The notes under the pieces are model-generated. The model made no database searches, was not told the origin of the DNA, and was given only the letters and a program-made list of their open reading frames with translations. Shown here one piece after another: positions 1 through 7,397 of a DNA stretch of 64,000 bases (positions are counted from its first letter, which is position 1; each line of letters starts with the position of its first letter). A program made the translations under genes and the position numbers. The stretch comes from Rhizobium leguminosarum. Its GTDB lineage: Bacteria; Pseudomonadota; Alphaproteobacteria; Rhizobiales; Rhizobiaceae. Location of the stretch: assembly GCF_002953715.1 (NCBI RefSeq), contig NZ_CP025012.1:1488001-1552000 (forward strand), written 5' to 3'.

Positions 1-158
1 CGCCTTCGAACGGAGTCGCGCGCTTCGACTGCCATCTGGTAGGCCTCGAAGAGCTCGAGCTGCAACGGGTCGCACGCTGCCATGATCAGCGTCCGCATAT
101 GCGGCAAACGCATCGCCAGGCGCCGGCGTCCAGCTTCCCGACGGTTGGATCGTGCCAT
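1..158 (-). CDS. Hypothetical protein, N-terminal part only (runs off window)
   Basis: Only the first 52 codons lie in the window. They read from the ATG at 158 towards position 1 without a stop. The peptide begins MARSNRREAGRRR and is rich in arginine, with no signal peptide, membrane segment or domain I recognise. A purine-rich GGAGGCAGGAG stretch lies about 10-20 bases upstream of the ATG and supports this start. It is a real but unidentified partial gene at moderate confidence, because the C-terminal part cannot be judged. Confidence 0.5.
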   Translation of the reverse strand, partial: MARSNRREAGRRRLAMRLPHMRTLIMAACDPLQLELFEAYQMAVEARDSVRR

Positions 159-178
159 CTCCTTCAGTCTCCTGCCTC

Positions 179-281
179 CTGCATAATTCCTCAAATCGGC
201 ATCGATTTAAGGATAAATTATGTAGCAATTCAAAGTGTTACAGCGTCCTTTACGCGTCTGAAAAGACGCGTGGCGCTGTAA
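179..281 (+). repeat. RIME-like intergenic mosaic element, copy A
   Basis: The stretch has two palindromic halves. The first runs from CTGCATAATT to AATTATGTAG around a central AAATCG-GCAT-CGATTT. The second is ACAGCG...ACGCGTCT-GAAA-AGACGCGT...CGCTGT. An inverted copy with about 85-90 percent identity by eye is at 18828-18932. Size (about 103 bp) and the two-palindrome design match the Rhizobium-specific intergenic mosaic element (RIME). The family name is inference; the repeat is directly visible. Confidence 0.8.
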
Positions 282-384
282 GCCCGTGTGTGCGGTCTTT
301 CGATCTTGAAATAGCGCCGGCGACGGGCATTGACATGGGTTTGGGACCAAAGGCCGGGGTCTATCAGACTGAGGTCCGGGCCGT

Positions 385-409
385 GGAACGACCCCGCCTT
401 CAACTAGTT
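385..409 (+). promoter_or_regulatory. Candidate EcfG (general stress sigma) promoter
   Basis: GGAAC at 385-389 is followed after 17 bases by GTT at 407-409, 48 bases before the ATG at 457. Alphaproteobacterial EcfG promoters have GGAAC, 16-17 bases, then (C)GTT. The -10 here has A instead of C before GTT. This is a motif match by eye only. Confidence 0.4.
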
Positions 410-456
410 GGTTGGCAGCGGTCGCAAAGGCCGCCTCGAAACAGAAGGAGGAGAAA

Positions 457-855
457 ATGATCTCCAAGCTTATCGTCGGTGCGGCAACTGCCGCGACCCT
501 CATGTCGGGCGTTGCATTCGCCCAGTCCTCGACCGTCAACGGTGCCGCCGGTGGCGCAGTCACTGGGGCGATCGTCGGCGGCCCCGTTGGCGCTGCTGTA
601 GGCGGCGTTGCCGGCGCAGTCGTTGGAACCGTGATCGATCCGCCGCCGCAAAAGGTCGTCACCTATGTCCGCGAGGTTCCGGCACCATCGGCGCGCGTGG
701 TCGTGAAGGAGAAGGTTGTCGTCGGCGAGCCCCTGCCTGAGACTGTTGTCGTAACGCCTATTCCGGATGACCCGACTTATGCCTATGCCGTGGTCAATGA
801 TGAGCGTGTCATCGTCGAACCGTCGTCCCGCAAGGTGATCCAGGTTATCAAGTGA
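457..855 (+). CDS. Secreted glycine-rich / DUF1236-like protein
   Basis: A 132-residue protein. It opens with a signal peptide ending in AFAQ at about residues 20-23. Next is a Gly/Ala/Val-rich stretch (GGAVTGAIVGG-like, about residues 30-60) of the kind found in glycine-zipper proteins. The C-terminal half has paired Val/Glu-rich strands ending VIVEPSSRKVIQVIK, which resembles DUF1236 proteins of rhizobia. The start is set by GAAGGAGGAGAAA directly before ATG 457; an upstream in-frame ATG at 412 would bury the signal peptide. A periplasmic or envelope location is expected. A candidate stress promoter lies at 385-409. Function is unknown. Confidence 0.75.
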   Translation: MISKLIVGAATAATLMSGVAFAQSSTVNGAAGGAVTGAIVGGPVGAAVGGVAGAVVGTVIDPPPQKVVTYVREVPAPSARVVVKEKVVVGEPLPETVVVTPIPDDPTYAYAVVNDERVIVEPSSRKVIQVIK

Positions 856-920
856 TCTGATCCTTCACGCGGTCTCTGCCGCGTCCTCCATCCGGAAATC
901 ATCGCTCAAAGTCCGGGAAC

Positions 921-955
921 CGCCGCACGACCGACGGCAGCGTCGTCGTGCGGCG
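921..955. terminator. Hairpin between secreted-protein genes
   Basis: CGCCGCACGAC (921-931) and GTCGTGCGGCG (945-955) form a perfect 11-bp stem with a 13-base loop, 66 bases after the preceding stop codon. No T-run follows on the plus strand, so an intrinsic terminator is only a possibility. Confidence 0.35.
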
Positions 956-1016
956 AAAAACAGCCGATGCCCCCGGCGGCGATCTCCGCCGCCGGAGCGC
1001 CAGCAAGGAGAGGAAC

Positions 1017-1184
1017 ATGATCTATTCCGAAGAGAAATCCGGTGGTCTGGCCGTGCCGCTGATCGCCATCCTGCTGGCAATCTTCGGCATTCTCGCCGTG
1101 CTTGTCGCCACCGGCGGCCGACATAGCAGTGCCGCCGGCCGTGTCTGGGTTCCACAGGCTCAACAGCAGGGGTCGGGACAATGA
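1017..1184 (+). CDS. Small single-pass membrane protein
   Basis: A 55-residue protein with one hydrophobic segment (about residues 10-31, GLAVPLIAILLAIFGILAVL) between a charged N-terminus and a polar Gln/Ser-rich tail. AAGGAGAGGAAC precedes the ATG at good spacing. Its stop codon overlaps the start of the next gene (ATGA at 1181-1184), so the two are translationally coupled and probably act in the same envelope process. No domain is recognised. Confidence 0.65.
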   Translation: MIYSEEKSGGLAVPLIAILLAIFGILAVLVATGGRHSSAAGRVWVPQAQQQGSGQ

Positions 1185-1762
1185 AAGCCATCGCATCCGT
1201 TGCCTTTGGCATCGTAAGCTCGGTCGGGGCCTGCGTCGCTGCCGCATCTGTCGCATCCTATGTCGTGGCGGATTCCGAACCTCACGCCTTCAAGGAGCTC
1301 GCAGCGCGCGATCTATGGACGACGACGCCGGTGAAAGTCGATCCTCGGCAGCAGCCCTATGAACGAATTCCGCCTCTCTATTCCAGCTATGTGACCGAGG
1401 CGTCGGCCAGCATGGCGTCAGCGGCGAGGCTGGATTCGGCTCGCCCGCCCGCCGAACTTCAGACACCGCAGCCCAGACTTTCGGCAGCGCATCTTGCCTG
1501 GTGTGGGGAACGTTATCGCTCTTTCGATCCCGCGACCAACAGCTATCGATCCTACAGCGGTGAGACCCGCGAATGCTCTTCGCCGTTCCAGCCGACTGTC
1601 GCCGAGGCCGATGAAGGCGTCGGCACGAACGTGAATGCACGGGCGGCTGCCCGGTGCGCGGCTCGCTACAAGTCGTATCGACCGGAAGACAATACGTATC
1701 AACCATGGGAAGGGCCGCGGCGCAGCTGCGACACGTCTGATCTCGTTGCGGCGAGCAATTGA
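1181..1762 (+). CDS. BA14K family secreted protein with two repeat units
   Basis: A 193-residue exported protein. The hydrophobic N-terminus (residues 1-30) is a signal peptide or anchor. Two BA14K-type units follow. Unit one (about 103-135) carries HLAWCGERYRSFDP, a Tyr-rich middle and a closing Cys. Unit two (about 158-183) carries CAARYKSYRPEDNTY and again a closing Cys. The family, named after a Brucella immunoreactive protein, is an exported rhizobiales family of unclear function. Most members I know carry one unit, so two is notable. The region after the signal (LWTTTPVKVDP) resembles residues 50-60 of the protein at 45156-45473. Start is coupled to the upstream small gene. Confidence 0.8.
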   Translation: MKAIASVAFGIVSSVGACVAAASVASYVVADSEPHAFKELAARDLWTTTPVKVDPRQQPYERIPPLYSSYVTEASASMASAARLDSARPPAELQTPQPRLSAAHLAWCGERYRSFDPATNSYRSYSGETRECSSPFQPTVAEADEGVGTNVNARAAARCAARYKSYRPEDNTYQPWEGPRRSCDTSDLVAASN

Positions 1763-1883
1763 TTATCGGCGGTGGTCGCGCGGTGCGGATGATGCTGCAC
1801 CAAGCTGGTGAATCGGACTAAAGTCCGTGTTGCAAACGCTACGGTTGTGATACCCGGTTGTATTGGAGTGTTGGAGATCAGGG

Positions 1884-2198
1884 ATGGCAACGGCGCTGAT
1901 AACAGAAATCCAGCAAGCGCAGACAAGGCTTCCGCTCTTGACCCGAGCGGATCGGGGAGCCCTTATCATTCGCATCCTCCGCGAGCTGAAGACGCATCGG
2001 CGGGAGGTCCTCGCAAATGTGCCGGCCGAGCGCTGCGTTTGGATCGACAGGCTGATTGCGTCCGTGTCCTCGACGATACCGGAAATCGTCAACATGCAGG
2101 ACGCCGAGTTCAATCGTGTCTTGAACGAGTTCGAAAAGCTGATTGCGACGCTCGATGATATTTCGCATGCCGAGAAGCGGTCGAAGACAATTCACTGA
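1884..2198 (+). CDS. Hypothetical helical protein
   Basis: A 104-residue protein, soluble, predicted mostly alpha-helical from its regular charged/hydrophobic spacing (for example RGALIIRILRELKTHRREVL). No domain is recognised. The start at ATG 1884 follows GGAGATCAGGG; an in-frame start 21 bases earlier has weaker support. It sits 72 bases before the HARP-like gene and may share its transcript. Function unknown. Confidence 0.6.
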   Translation: MATALITEIQQAQTRLPLLTRADRGALIIRILRELKTHRREVLANVPAERCVWIDRLIASVSSTIPEIVNMQDAEFNRVLNEFEKLIATLDDISHAEKRSKTIH

Positions 2199-2270
2199 GA
2201 GGGTCGCCAGCGGGCGGCCAAACGAGCGCCGCATCGGAAACCGATCGCTCAGCGTCAGCGTTCTCCTTCC

Positions 2271-3155
2271 ATGACCGAAACGAAATCCGCCGCTGATCAC
2301 GACCAGGCGCCGCCCAGTGAAGACGGTGCGAAGCCCGGCGCGGACATTTCTTTCCCTTACGACAGGATGACCGTCGAGCAATTCCGAAGACGCTTCCCCC
2401 GTGCTCGCTGGAGTGATGCCCGCAAGGCCTGGTTCGTTCCCGGGCCGACGGCGTCCCGCCGCATCGGACGATGGCTTGCCGAGATCGAGGCCGAAGCCGA
2501 CGCCCATGCGGATGCGAAGGGCCGCGACGCCTTCGCCTTCGATCCCATCGACAGTCCATATCTCGAACTCGGCAAGGCAGGCTTCCGAATCCGCACGCCA
2601 TATTCGAAGACCGTCGTCGACGAATTGCGCGAGGTGCCATTCTCACGGTGGGACGGCGATCTCAGGATATGGCACGTTCCTTTCCGGTCCTATGAGGAAC
2701 TCCGACGCAGATGGCCCGATATTGAGGCAGCGGCTCGCAGAAACGAGCCGGAGGAAAGACGACGCCGGGCCGAGGAGCGGAAGGGGACTGAACAGGATAC
2801 GCGCAGCAAACTCCGCCCTGCGGAACGAAAGCGTCACCGTTACCCGCTTCAGAGCGACGACCTGCCGCCGATAGGACGTCCTGTGGTCACCACCTATGGA
2901 ATCGTCGTCTTTACCGAAATCACTGGCGAACTGGTCGACCCGGATGTCGTCGCGGACTTTTATCCCGGCGTTACCGAGGATCACGTCTGGGGATATTGGC
3001 GGGTGCCCACACTCGAAGAACTCATCCGCACCTGGCCCGCGAAAATGCTTCCGGTTCAGAACGCCGAGTGGTGGCTGCCGACAATTGAGGAACTGAGGCC
3101 GGCCCGCCGCACGGCAAGATCGCGTGAGGCCAGGAAATACGCGAAGACGCCGTGA
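2271..3155 (+). CDS. Uncharacterised protein with HARP-like repeats
   Basis: A 294-residue soluble, arginine-rich protein. Two segments have the spacing of a HARP domain (hydrophobic-Tyr..., short helix, Trp/Tyr-rich strand ending in W-x-V-P). The first is at about residues 28-55 (YDRMTVEQFRRRFP, then ARKAWFVPG). The second is at about 103-135 (YSKTVVDELREVPF, then LRIWHVPF, then SYEELRRRWPDI). A charged linker (about 140-190) leads to a third, weaker copy near 240-265 with WGYWRVPTLEELIRTWP. In SMARCAL1 such modules help DNA annealing, but no helicase is present here. The HARP relation is inferred from pattern alone. No good ribosome site precedes ATG 2271, so the start is uncertain. Confidence 0.6.
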   Translation: MTETKSAADHDQAPPSEDGAKPGADISFPYDRMTVEQFRRRFPRARWSDARKAWFVPGPTASRRIGRWLAEIEAEADAHADAKGRDAFAFDPIDSPYLELGKAGFRIRTPYSKTVVDELREVPFSRWDGDLRIWHVPFRSYEELRRRWPDIEAAARRNEPEERRRRAEERKGTEQDTRSKLRPAERKRHRYPLQSDDLPPIGRPVVTTYGIVVFTEITGELVDPDVVADFYPGVTEDHVWGYWRVPTLEELIRTWPAKMLPVQNAEWWLPTIEELRPARRTARSREARKYAKTP

Positions 3156-3204
3156 CCGCTGCTTGCCGTTGAAAAGAGGAGTGACATATGCCCGATTCCG
3201 ATCG

Positions 3205-4098
3205 TCAGGCTCGGTGGCGCAGGGCGTCCACGAGCGCCACGAAAGCTGGAGAGGACTGCCTTCTGCTGGGATAGTAGAGGTGGTAGCCATCCCAGTGTGG
3301 CGAAAAGGCTTCCAGCACGCGTCTCAGACGGCCTTTCGCGACATGAGGAAGAGCGACGTCTTCCGGCACATATGCCAGGCCAAGTCCGTCCACAGCCGCT
3401 TCCACACTCTGATAGGAGTTATTAAAGGCAAGCTGTCCCTCCACCCTGATCCTGATCTCTTTCCCGTTGTCTTCGAACTCCCATGCCCAGAAGCCGCCAT
3501 ATGTGGGCAGGCGCTCGTTGATGCAGTTGTGGCGGACGAGGTCCTGCGGATGCTCCGGAACCCCCTTGCCCTCGAAATAGGAGGGTGCGCCGACGACGGC
3601 AAACGGGAAATCAGGCCCGATGCGCGTGGAGATCATGTCTTTGGCCACCTGCTCCCCCATCCGGACGCCGCCGTCGAAGCGCTCGGTCACGATGTCGGAC
3701 AGCCCGTTTTCGCGGATCAGCTCCACCTTGATGTCAGGATTGTTCGGTAGGAAGCGCTGAAGCTTCGGCCAGATGATCCACCTTATTGCGTGGTCTGATG
3801 CCGTGATGCGGAGGTTCCCGGCTGGCTTTTCCCTGAACTCGGTGATGGTCTCGAGTTGCGCCTCGATCTCGTCGAAATGAGGCGCCACGCCTTGGAACAA
3901 CCGTTCTCCGGCGTCGGTGAGCGAAACGGCCCGCGTGGTACGGGTCAGCAGCCGGATTCCGAGCCGCGTCTCGAGCTGGCGGACAACGTGGCTGAGCGCC
4001 GATTGAGACACACCCAGCTTCGCAGCCGCCCGCGTAAAGCTCTTCTCTCGGGCGACCGCCAGAAAGGCCATCAGGTCATTGACGCTCTCACGCGGCAT
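3205..4098 (-). CDS. LysR family transcriptional regulator
   Basis: A 297-residue regulator. The N-terminal winged helix-turn-helix (about residues 5-63) contains FTRAAAKLGVSQSALSHVVRQLE, the typical LysR recognition motif. A linker helix and an effector-binding domain (about 90-295) follow. The effector domain resembles the AaeR/DsdC-like subgroup common in rhizobia (PAGNLRITASDHA, then YVPEDVA). No target gene is adjacent in the divergent orientation except the L,D-transpeptidase gene at 4268, which is unlikely to be its target. Inducer unknown. Confidence 0.85.
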   Translation of the reverse strand: MPRESVNDLMAFLAVAREKSFTRAAAKLGVSQSALSHVVRQLETRLGIRLLTRTTRAVSLTDAGERLFQGVAPHFDEIEAQLETITEFREKPAGNLRITASDHAIRWIIWPKLQRFLPNNPDIKVELIRENGLSDIVTERFDGGVRMGEQVAKDMISTRIGPDFPFAVVGAPSYFEGKGVPEHPQDLVRHNCINERLPTYGGFWAWEFEDNGKEIRIRVEGQLAFNNSYQSVEAAVDGLGLAYVPEDVALPHVAKGRLRRVLEAFSPHWDGYHLYYPSRRQSSPAFVALVDALRHRA

Positions 4099-4267
4099 TC
4101 ACGAGCTCCTTCGGATCAAATGGCCGTTGTACTGAATTTGCTGAGGCTGGGCATTGAAATCATCGTGAACAGACGCCGGCGGTTCCGCTGAAGACGCAGC
4201 TGTCGCCGAAATTCTTCAGCCGCTCTCGCGCCGTGGAACAAGTTGCAGCGCCGGCCATTTGTCGTCC

Positions 4268-5272
4268 ATGAAAACAGCCCTGCCGATGTCGCTGCTCGCT
4301 CTCACCATCTCCGTTGGCGGTGCTAGCGCGCGGGAACTCCGACCCGAAGCAATCAATACCGCTTCGATTGCTTCCATTGAGGCAGGGAAGCCCAAGTCCG
4401 CAGATCCAGACCCGGCGATCGTCCGCCTTCAGGTCCTGCTCGACCGTGCAGGCCCGTCTCCTGGCGTGATCGATGGCCTCTCCGGCGAAAACGTCGACAA
4501 GGCCGTGGCCGGTTTCGAGGCCATGAACAAACTTCCGGTCGATGGGAGGCTGGATCCAGACGTCGTCTCCCGCCTGGAAGGCAATGCCGCCATCGTTGCC
4601 CCGATCGTTGAAAGCTATGTCGTCTCGGCAGAGGATGCCAAGGGTCTCGTCGACAAGATCCCGGAAGACTATGGCGAGAAGGCGAAGATGCAGAGCCTGG
4701 GATATACGAGCGTTGCCGAGAAGTTATCCGAGCGGTTCCACATGGGTATCGATCTGGTAACCGCGCTCAACCCGGCTTCGCAGTTTGCTCCCGGCGATGC
4801 GGTGTGGGTCGTGACCCCCGGTCCTCCAAGGGAAGGAAAGGTCAAGAAGATCGAAGCCAACAAGAAGACGGGGCAGGTGCTCGCCTTTGCCGATGACGGG
4901 TCACTGCTTGCCGTCTATCCCGCGACGATCGGAAGCGAAGACAATCCGGCGCCATCAGGCAAGCACAAAGTCAAGGGCGTCGCGAGGATGCCGGTCTACC
5001 GATACGACCCGAAGCGCAACTTCAAACAGGGAAAGAACGACAAGGTTCTGACAATCCCGAAAGGCCCGAACGGTCCGGTCGGAACGGTCTGGATCGACCT
5101 GACCGAGCCGACTTATGGAATACATGGAACACCGGAGCCAAAGCTCATCGACAAGGTTGGCTCGCACGGTTGCGTGCGGCTGACGAACTGGGACGCCGAA
5201 GAACTGGCCGGCATGGTCAAGCCCGGTGTGCTCGTGGACTTCGTCAATCGAAGTTCGGCGACCCCTAAGTGA
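4268..5272 (+). CDS. Periplasmic L,D-transpeptidase (YkuD) with peptidoglycan-binding domain
   Basis: A 334-residue exported enzyme that would form 3-3 crosslinks in peptidoglycan or attach proteins to it. Order: signal peptide (1-21, ending GGASA), a PG_binding_1-like helical repeat at about 50-105 (IVRLQVLLDRAGPSPGVIDG), a LysM-like middle, then the YkuD catalytic domain (about 200-330). The catalytic signature is complete: YGIHGTPEP, then SHGCVRL with Cys near residue 302. ATG 4268 places the signal peptide correctly. A TTG nine bases upstream is also possible and no clear ribosome site distinguishes them. Neighbours suggest no operon. Confidence 0.85.
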   Translation: MKTALPMSLLALTISVGGASARELRPEAINTASIASIEAGKPKSADPDPAIVRLQVLLDRAGPSPGVIDGLSGENVDKAVAGFEAMNKLPVDGRLDPDVVSRLEGNAAIVAPIVESYVVSAEDAKGLVDKIPEDYGEKAKMQSLGYTSVAEKLSERFHMGIDLVTALNPASQFAPGDAVWVVTPGPPREGKVKKIEANKKTGQVLAFADDGSLLAVYPATIGSEDNPAPSGKHKVKGVARMPVYRYDPKRNFKQGKNDKVLTIPKGPNGPVGTVWIDLTEPTYGIHGTPEPKLIDKVGSHGCVRLTNWDAEELAGMVKPGVLVDFVNRSSATPK

Positions 5273-5303
5273 CGCCTGAGCCTGCCGCCTGATCGTCAAC
5301 AGT

Positions 5304-6095
5304 TCACGAAGCTTTGGCTTCGAAAGCCGGGGCGAAATCACCGAGCGATTTTGCCTTGAGGATCGTGGCCTCGATATCCTGCTCGACGATCGCTTCAAGA
5401 TCGGCGAAGCTGTCGATGACATAGTAGATCGGCTGGAGGATATCGATCCGGTAGGGCGTCCTGAGAACGCTCAGCAGATCGAACGGCCGGAATTCGCACG
5501 CCTTGCCTTCCATTGCCGCCTTTGCTTCGCTTGGCGATGAGACGATGCCCGCGCCGAAGCAGCGACGACCGTGCGGCGTATTGATCAGGCCGAACTCGAC
5601 GGTGAACCAGAAGATGCGGAACAGATGCCATGAATAGCCCTTGCCGAGGCGGACGGCCGTTTCGCCGAAATGCCGGACGAAATTGGCATAGCTCTGGTTG
5701 GTGAGCATGGGGCAATGTCCGAAAACCTCGTGGAACAGGTCCGGCTCCTCGATATAGTCGATATGCTCGCGACGGCGAAGGAAGGTTGCGAGCGGGAATT
5801 TGCCTTGCGACAGAAGTTCATAAAAGCGCGACGGCGGAATGAGCGCCGGCACGCCTTCGACGCCGAAGCCGGTGGTCTCGTTCAGGCGTCGGTTCACATC
5901 GAGAAGCTGCGGCACCTTATCGGGCTTCAGCCCCAGCATTTTGACGCCGTCCAGGTATTCGCGGCAGGCCATATCGGCCAGCAGTTTCATCTGACGCCGG
6001 TAGAGTTCGCCCCATATCGCATCTTCGTCAGGGGTGTAGTCATACAAACCGTCCGGGCCGGGCAGTTTGGCGGTGTAGCTGCTTTCCTTGGTCAT
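5304..6095 (-). CDS. phhA: Phenylalanine 4-monooxygenase
   Basis: Converts phenylalanine to tyrosine using tetrahydrobiopterin and O2; first step of the Phe/Tyr catabolic block that continues at 7398. The 263-residue length fits the bacterial single-domain enzyme without the regulatory ACT domain of animals. Iron ligands are visible: the two histidines of DLFHEVFGHCPML (about 122 and 127) and the Glu of TVEFGL (near 167). The pterin-binding region GLKPDKVPQLLDVNRRL is near residue 55. It diverges from an Lrp-type regulator at 6210, with an inverted repeat in the 110-base gap. A pterin carbinolamine dehydratase (phhB) is not beside it. Confidence 0.93.
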   Translation of the reverse strand: MTKESSYTAKLPGPDGLYDYTPDEDAIWGELYRRQMKLLADMACREYLDGVKMLGLKPDKVPQLLDVNRRLNETTGFGVEGVPALIPPSRFYELLSQGKFPLATFLRRREHIDYIEEPDLFHEVFGHCPMLTNQSYANFVRHFGETAVRLGKGYSWHLFRIFWFTVEFGLINTPHGRRCFGAGIVSSPSEAKAAMEGKACEFRPFDLLSVLRTPYRIDILQPIYYVIDSFADLEAIVEQDIEATILKAKSLGDFAPAFEAKAS

Positions 6096-6145
6096 AGGCT
6101 GATCCTCCCAGGCACGGCGCTATTCCTGCCATTATGATCCGGGTT

Positions 6146-6201
6146 TGGAGGATTTTCTTTTCTTTCATGCTGGTTATTGCCATAGTGATGGAAAATCTTC
6201 C
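6146..6201. promoter_or_regulatory. Inverted repeat between phhA and Lrp gene
   Basis: GGAGGATTTTC (6146-6156) is mirrored by GAAAATCTTCC (6191-6201), 10 of 11 bases, with arm centres about 45 bases apart. The site lies in the short divergent promoter region and is a reasonable binding site for the neighbouring Lrp-type protein. Function is inferred. Confidence 0.45.
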
Positions 6202-6209
6202 CGAATGTG

Positions 6210-6680
6210 ATGCGGAAAATGAAAGAAACTGGGAATTTTCGCCGCAAGCTTCTGCAACTCGTCCAGGCCGACGGCAGCCTTTCGCTGGCGGATCTGGCGG
6301 AAAAAGCCGGCATGTCGCAGAGTTCGGCATGGCGGAAGATCCAGGAGCTGGAAGCCGACGGCGTCATCCGCAAGCGGGTGACACTGCTCGATCCTGGCAA
6401 ACTCGATCTCAAGCTCTGCGTCATCGCGCATGTGACGCTGGAGGATCACCACGAAGAGGCGGTCGCCTCTTTCGCTTCGGTGGTGCTGGAGCGGCCTGAG
6501 ATCATGGAGTGCTACGCTCTATCCGGCGCCTTCGACTACATGCTGAAGATAAGGGCAAGCGACGTCGAAAGCTACGAAGCCTTCATGACCCGCTATCTCA
6601 TGCGCAACCCGCATGTGCGCACTGTGGTCTCGAGCTTCGTGCTGCGCGAGCTGAAATTCTCGACCGAACTGCCGATCTAG
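6210..6680 (+). CDS. Lrp/AsnC family regulator, probable phhA regulator
   Basis: About 156 residues, the normal family length. The N-terminal helix-turn-helix (SLADLAEKAGMSQSSAWRKIQELE, about 20-45) is followed by the RAM/AsnC ligand domain (about 70-150) with the conserved LSGAFDYMLKI strand. It is divergent from phhA and shares its promoter region. PhhR-like or Lrp-like control by aromatic amino acids is the natural inference. Several starts are possible within 12 bases (GTG 6207, ATG 6210, ATG 6219); none has a strong ribosome site. Confidence 0.85.
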   Translation: MRKMKETGNFRRKLLQLVQADGSLSLADLAEKAGMSQSSAWRKIQELEADGVIRKRVTLLDPGKLDLKLCVIAHVTLEDHHEEAVASFASVVLERPEIMECYALSGAFDYMLKIRASDVESYEAFMTRYLMRNPHVRTVVSSFVLRELKFSTELPI

Positions 6681-6681
6681 A

Positions 6682-6725
6682 GCAATTCCAGAAAAAGTGT
6701 GAAGCGGATTTCCGTCCGGAATTGC
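6682..6725. repeat. Short palindromic intergenic repeat
   Basis: GCAATTCC (6682-6689) and GGAATTGC (6718-6725) bracket the stretch AGAAAAAGTGTGAAGCGGAT. This layout is a very common dispersed element of rhizobial genomes (I recall related copies with AGCATTTCC...GGAATTGCG). It lies between two convergent Lrp-type genes and could serve as a weak terminator. Only one copy of this subtype is in the window. Confidence 0.55.
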
Positions 6726-6788
6726 GTAAGGGATGATGCGACGCTTGTCTCCAAACGAGGCGGCGGGATATCTTGTGCTGTCGACATG

Positions 6789-7268
6789 TCAGTGACCCGG
6801 CAAGAGCACCGGGAAGCCTTCGAATGTCTTCAGCGTGTCGAGGACAATCGACGTCTTCACGTGCTGCACCGACTCGTGGGGCAACAGCACGTCGTTGACG
6901 AATTTCGAGAGGTCGGCGAGCCCGCGGGTCGCGACCGTCAGGTGATAATCCATTTCACCGGTCAGCGCATAGGCCTCGAGAACTTCCGGCAACCCGTTGA
7001 TCAGTTGCGAAAATCGGCGGGCATTGTCTCTGTTGTGGGTCGCAAGCGTCACGGAAATGACCACCAGCATATCCAGCCCCAGCTTCTGCCGATCGAGGTA
7101 AGCGCGGTAGCTCAGGATATATCCCTCAGCCTCCAGTCTCGTCCGCCGGCGCGAGCATTGCGACGGTGAAAGCGCAATCCGCTCGCCCAACTCGTTGTTC
7201 GTCAACCTGCCGTCCTTTTGAAGTTCCTGGAGCAGGCGCAAATCCAATTTATCGAGCGGCTCATCCAT
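6789..7268 (-). CDS. Lrp/AsnC family regulator divergent from hppD
   Basis: A 159-residue regulator. Helix-turn-helix at about residues 20-45 (RLTNNELGERIALSPSQCSRR), then the AsnC ligand-binding domain with YALTGEMDYHLTV. The chosen ATG at 7268 gives MDEPLDKLDLRLLQ, the usual family start. It is read divergently from hppD across a 129-base gap and probably controls the homogentisate genes in response to tyrosine or a keto acid, as BkdR/HpdA-type regulators do elsewhere. It is a different protein from the Lrp regulator at 6210, so the block has two such regulators facing each other. Confidence 0.87.
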   Translation of the reverse strand: MDEPLDKLDLRLLQELQKDGRLTNNELGERIALSPSQCSRRRTRLEAEGYILSYRAYLDRQKLGLDMLVVISVTLATHNRDNARRFSQLINGLPEVLEAYALTGEMDYHLTVATRGLADLSKFVNDVLLPHESVQHVKTSIVLDTLKTFEGFPVLLPGH

Positions 7269-7397
7269 TGCGCGAGATCTCCAAAACACTCACAGATCGT
7301 GCATAATATCTTCCTGGGGCATGAAGAATGCAAGAACTTTGCACGCGTTTTGGGCCACACTTTGCATAGAAAAGCTATCTCCTCTGGAGGAAAGAAA

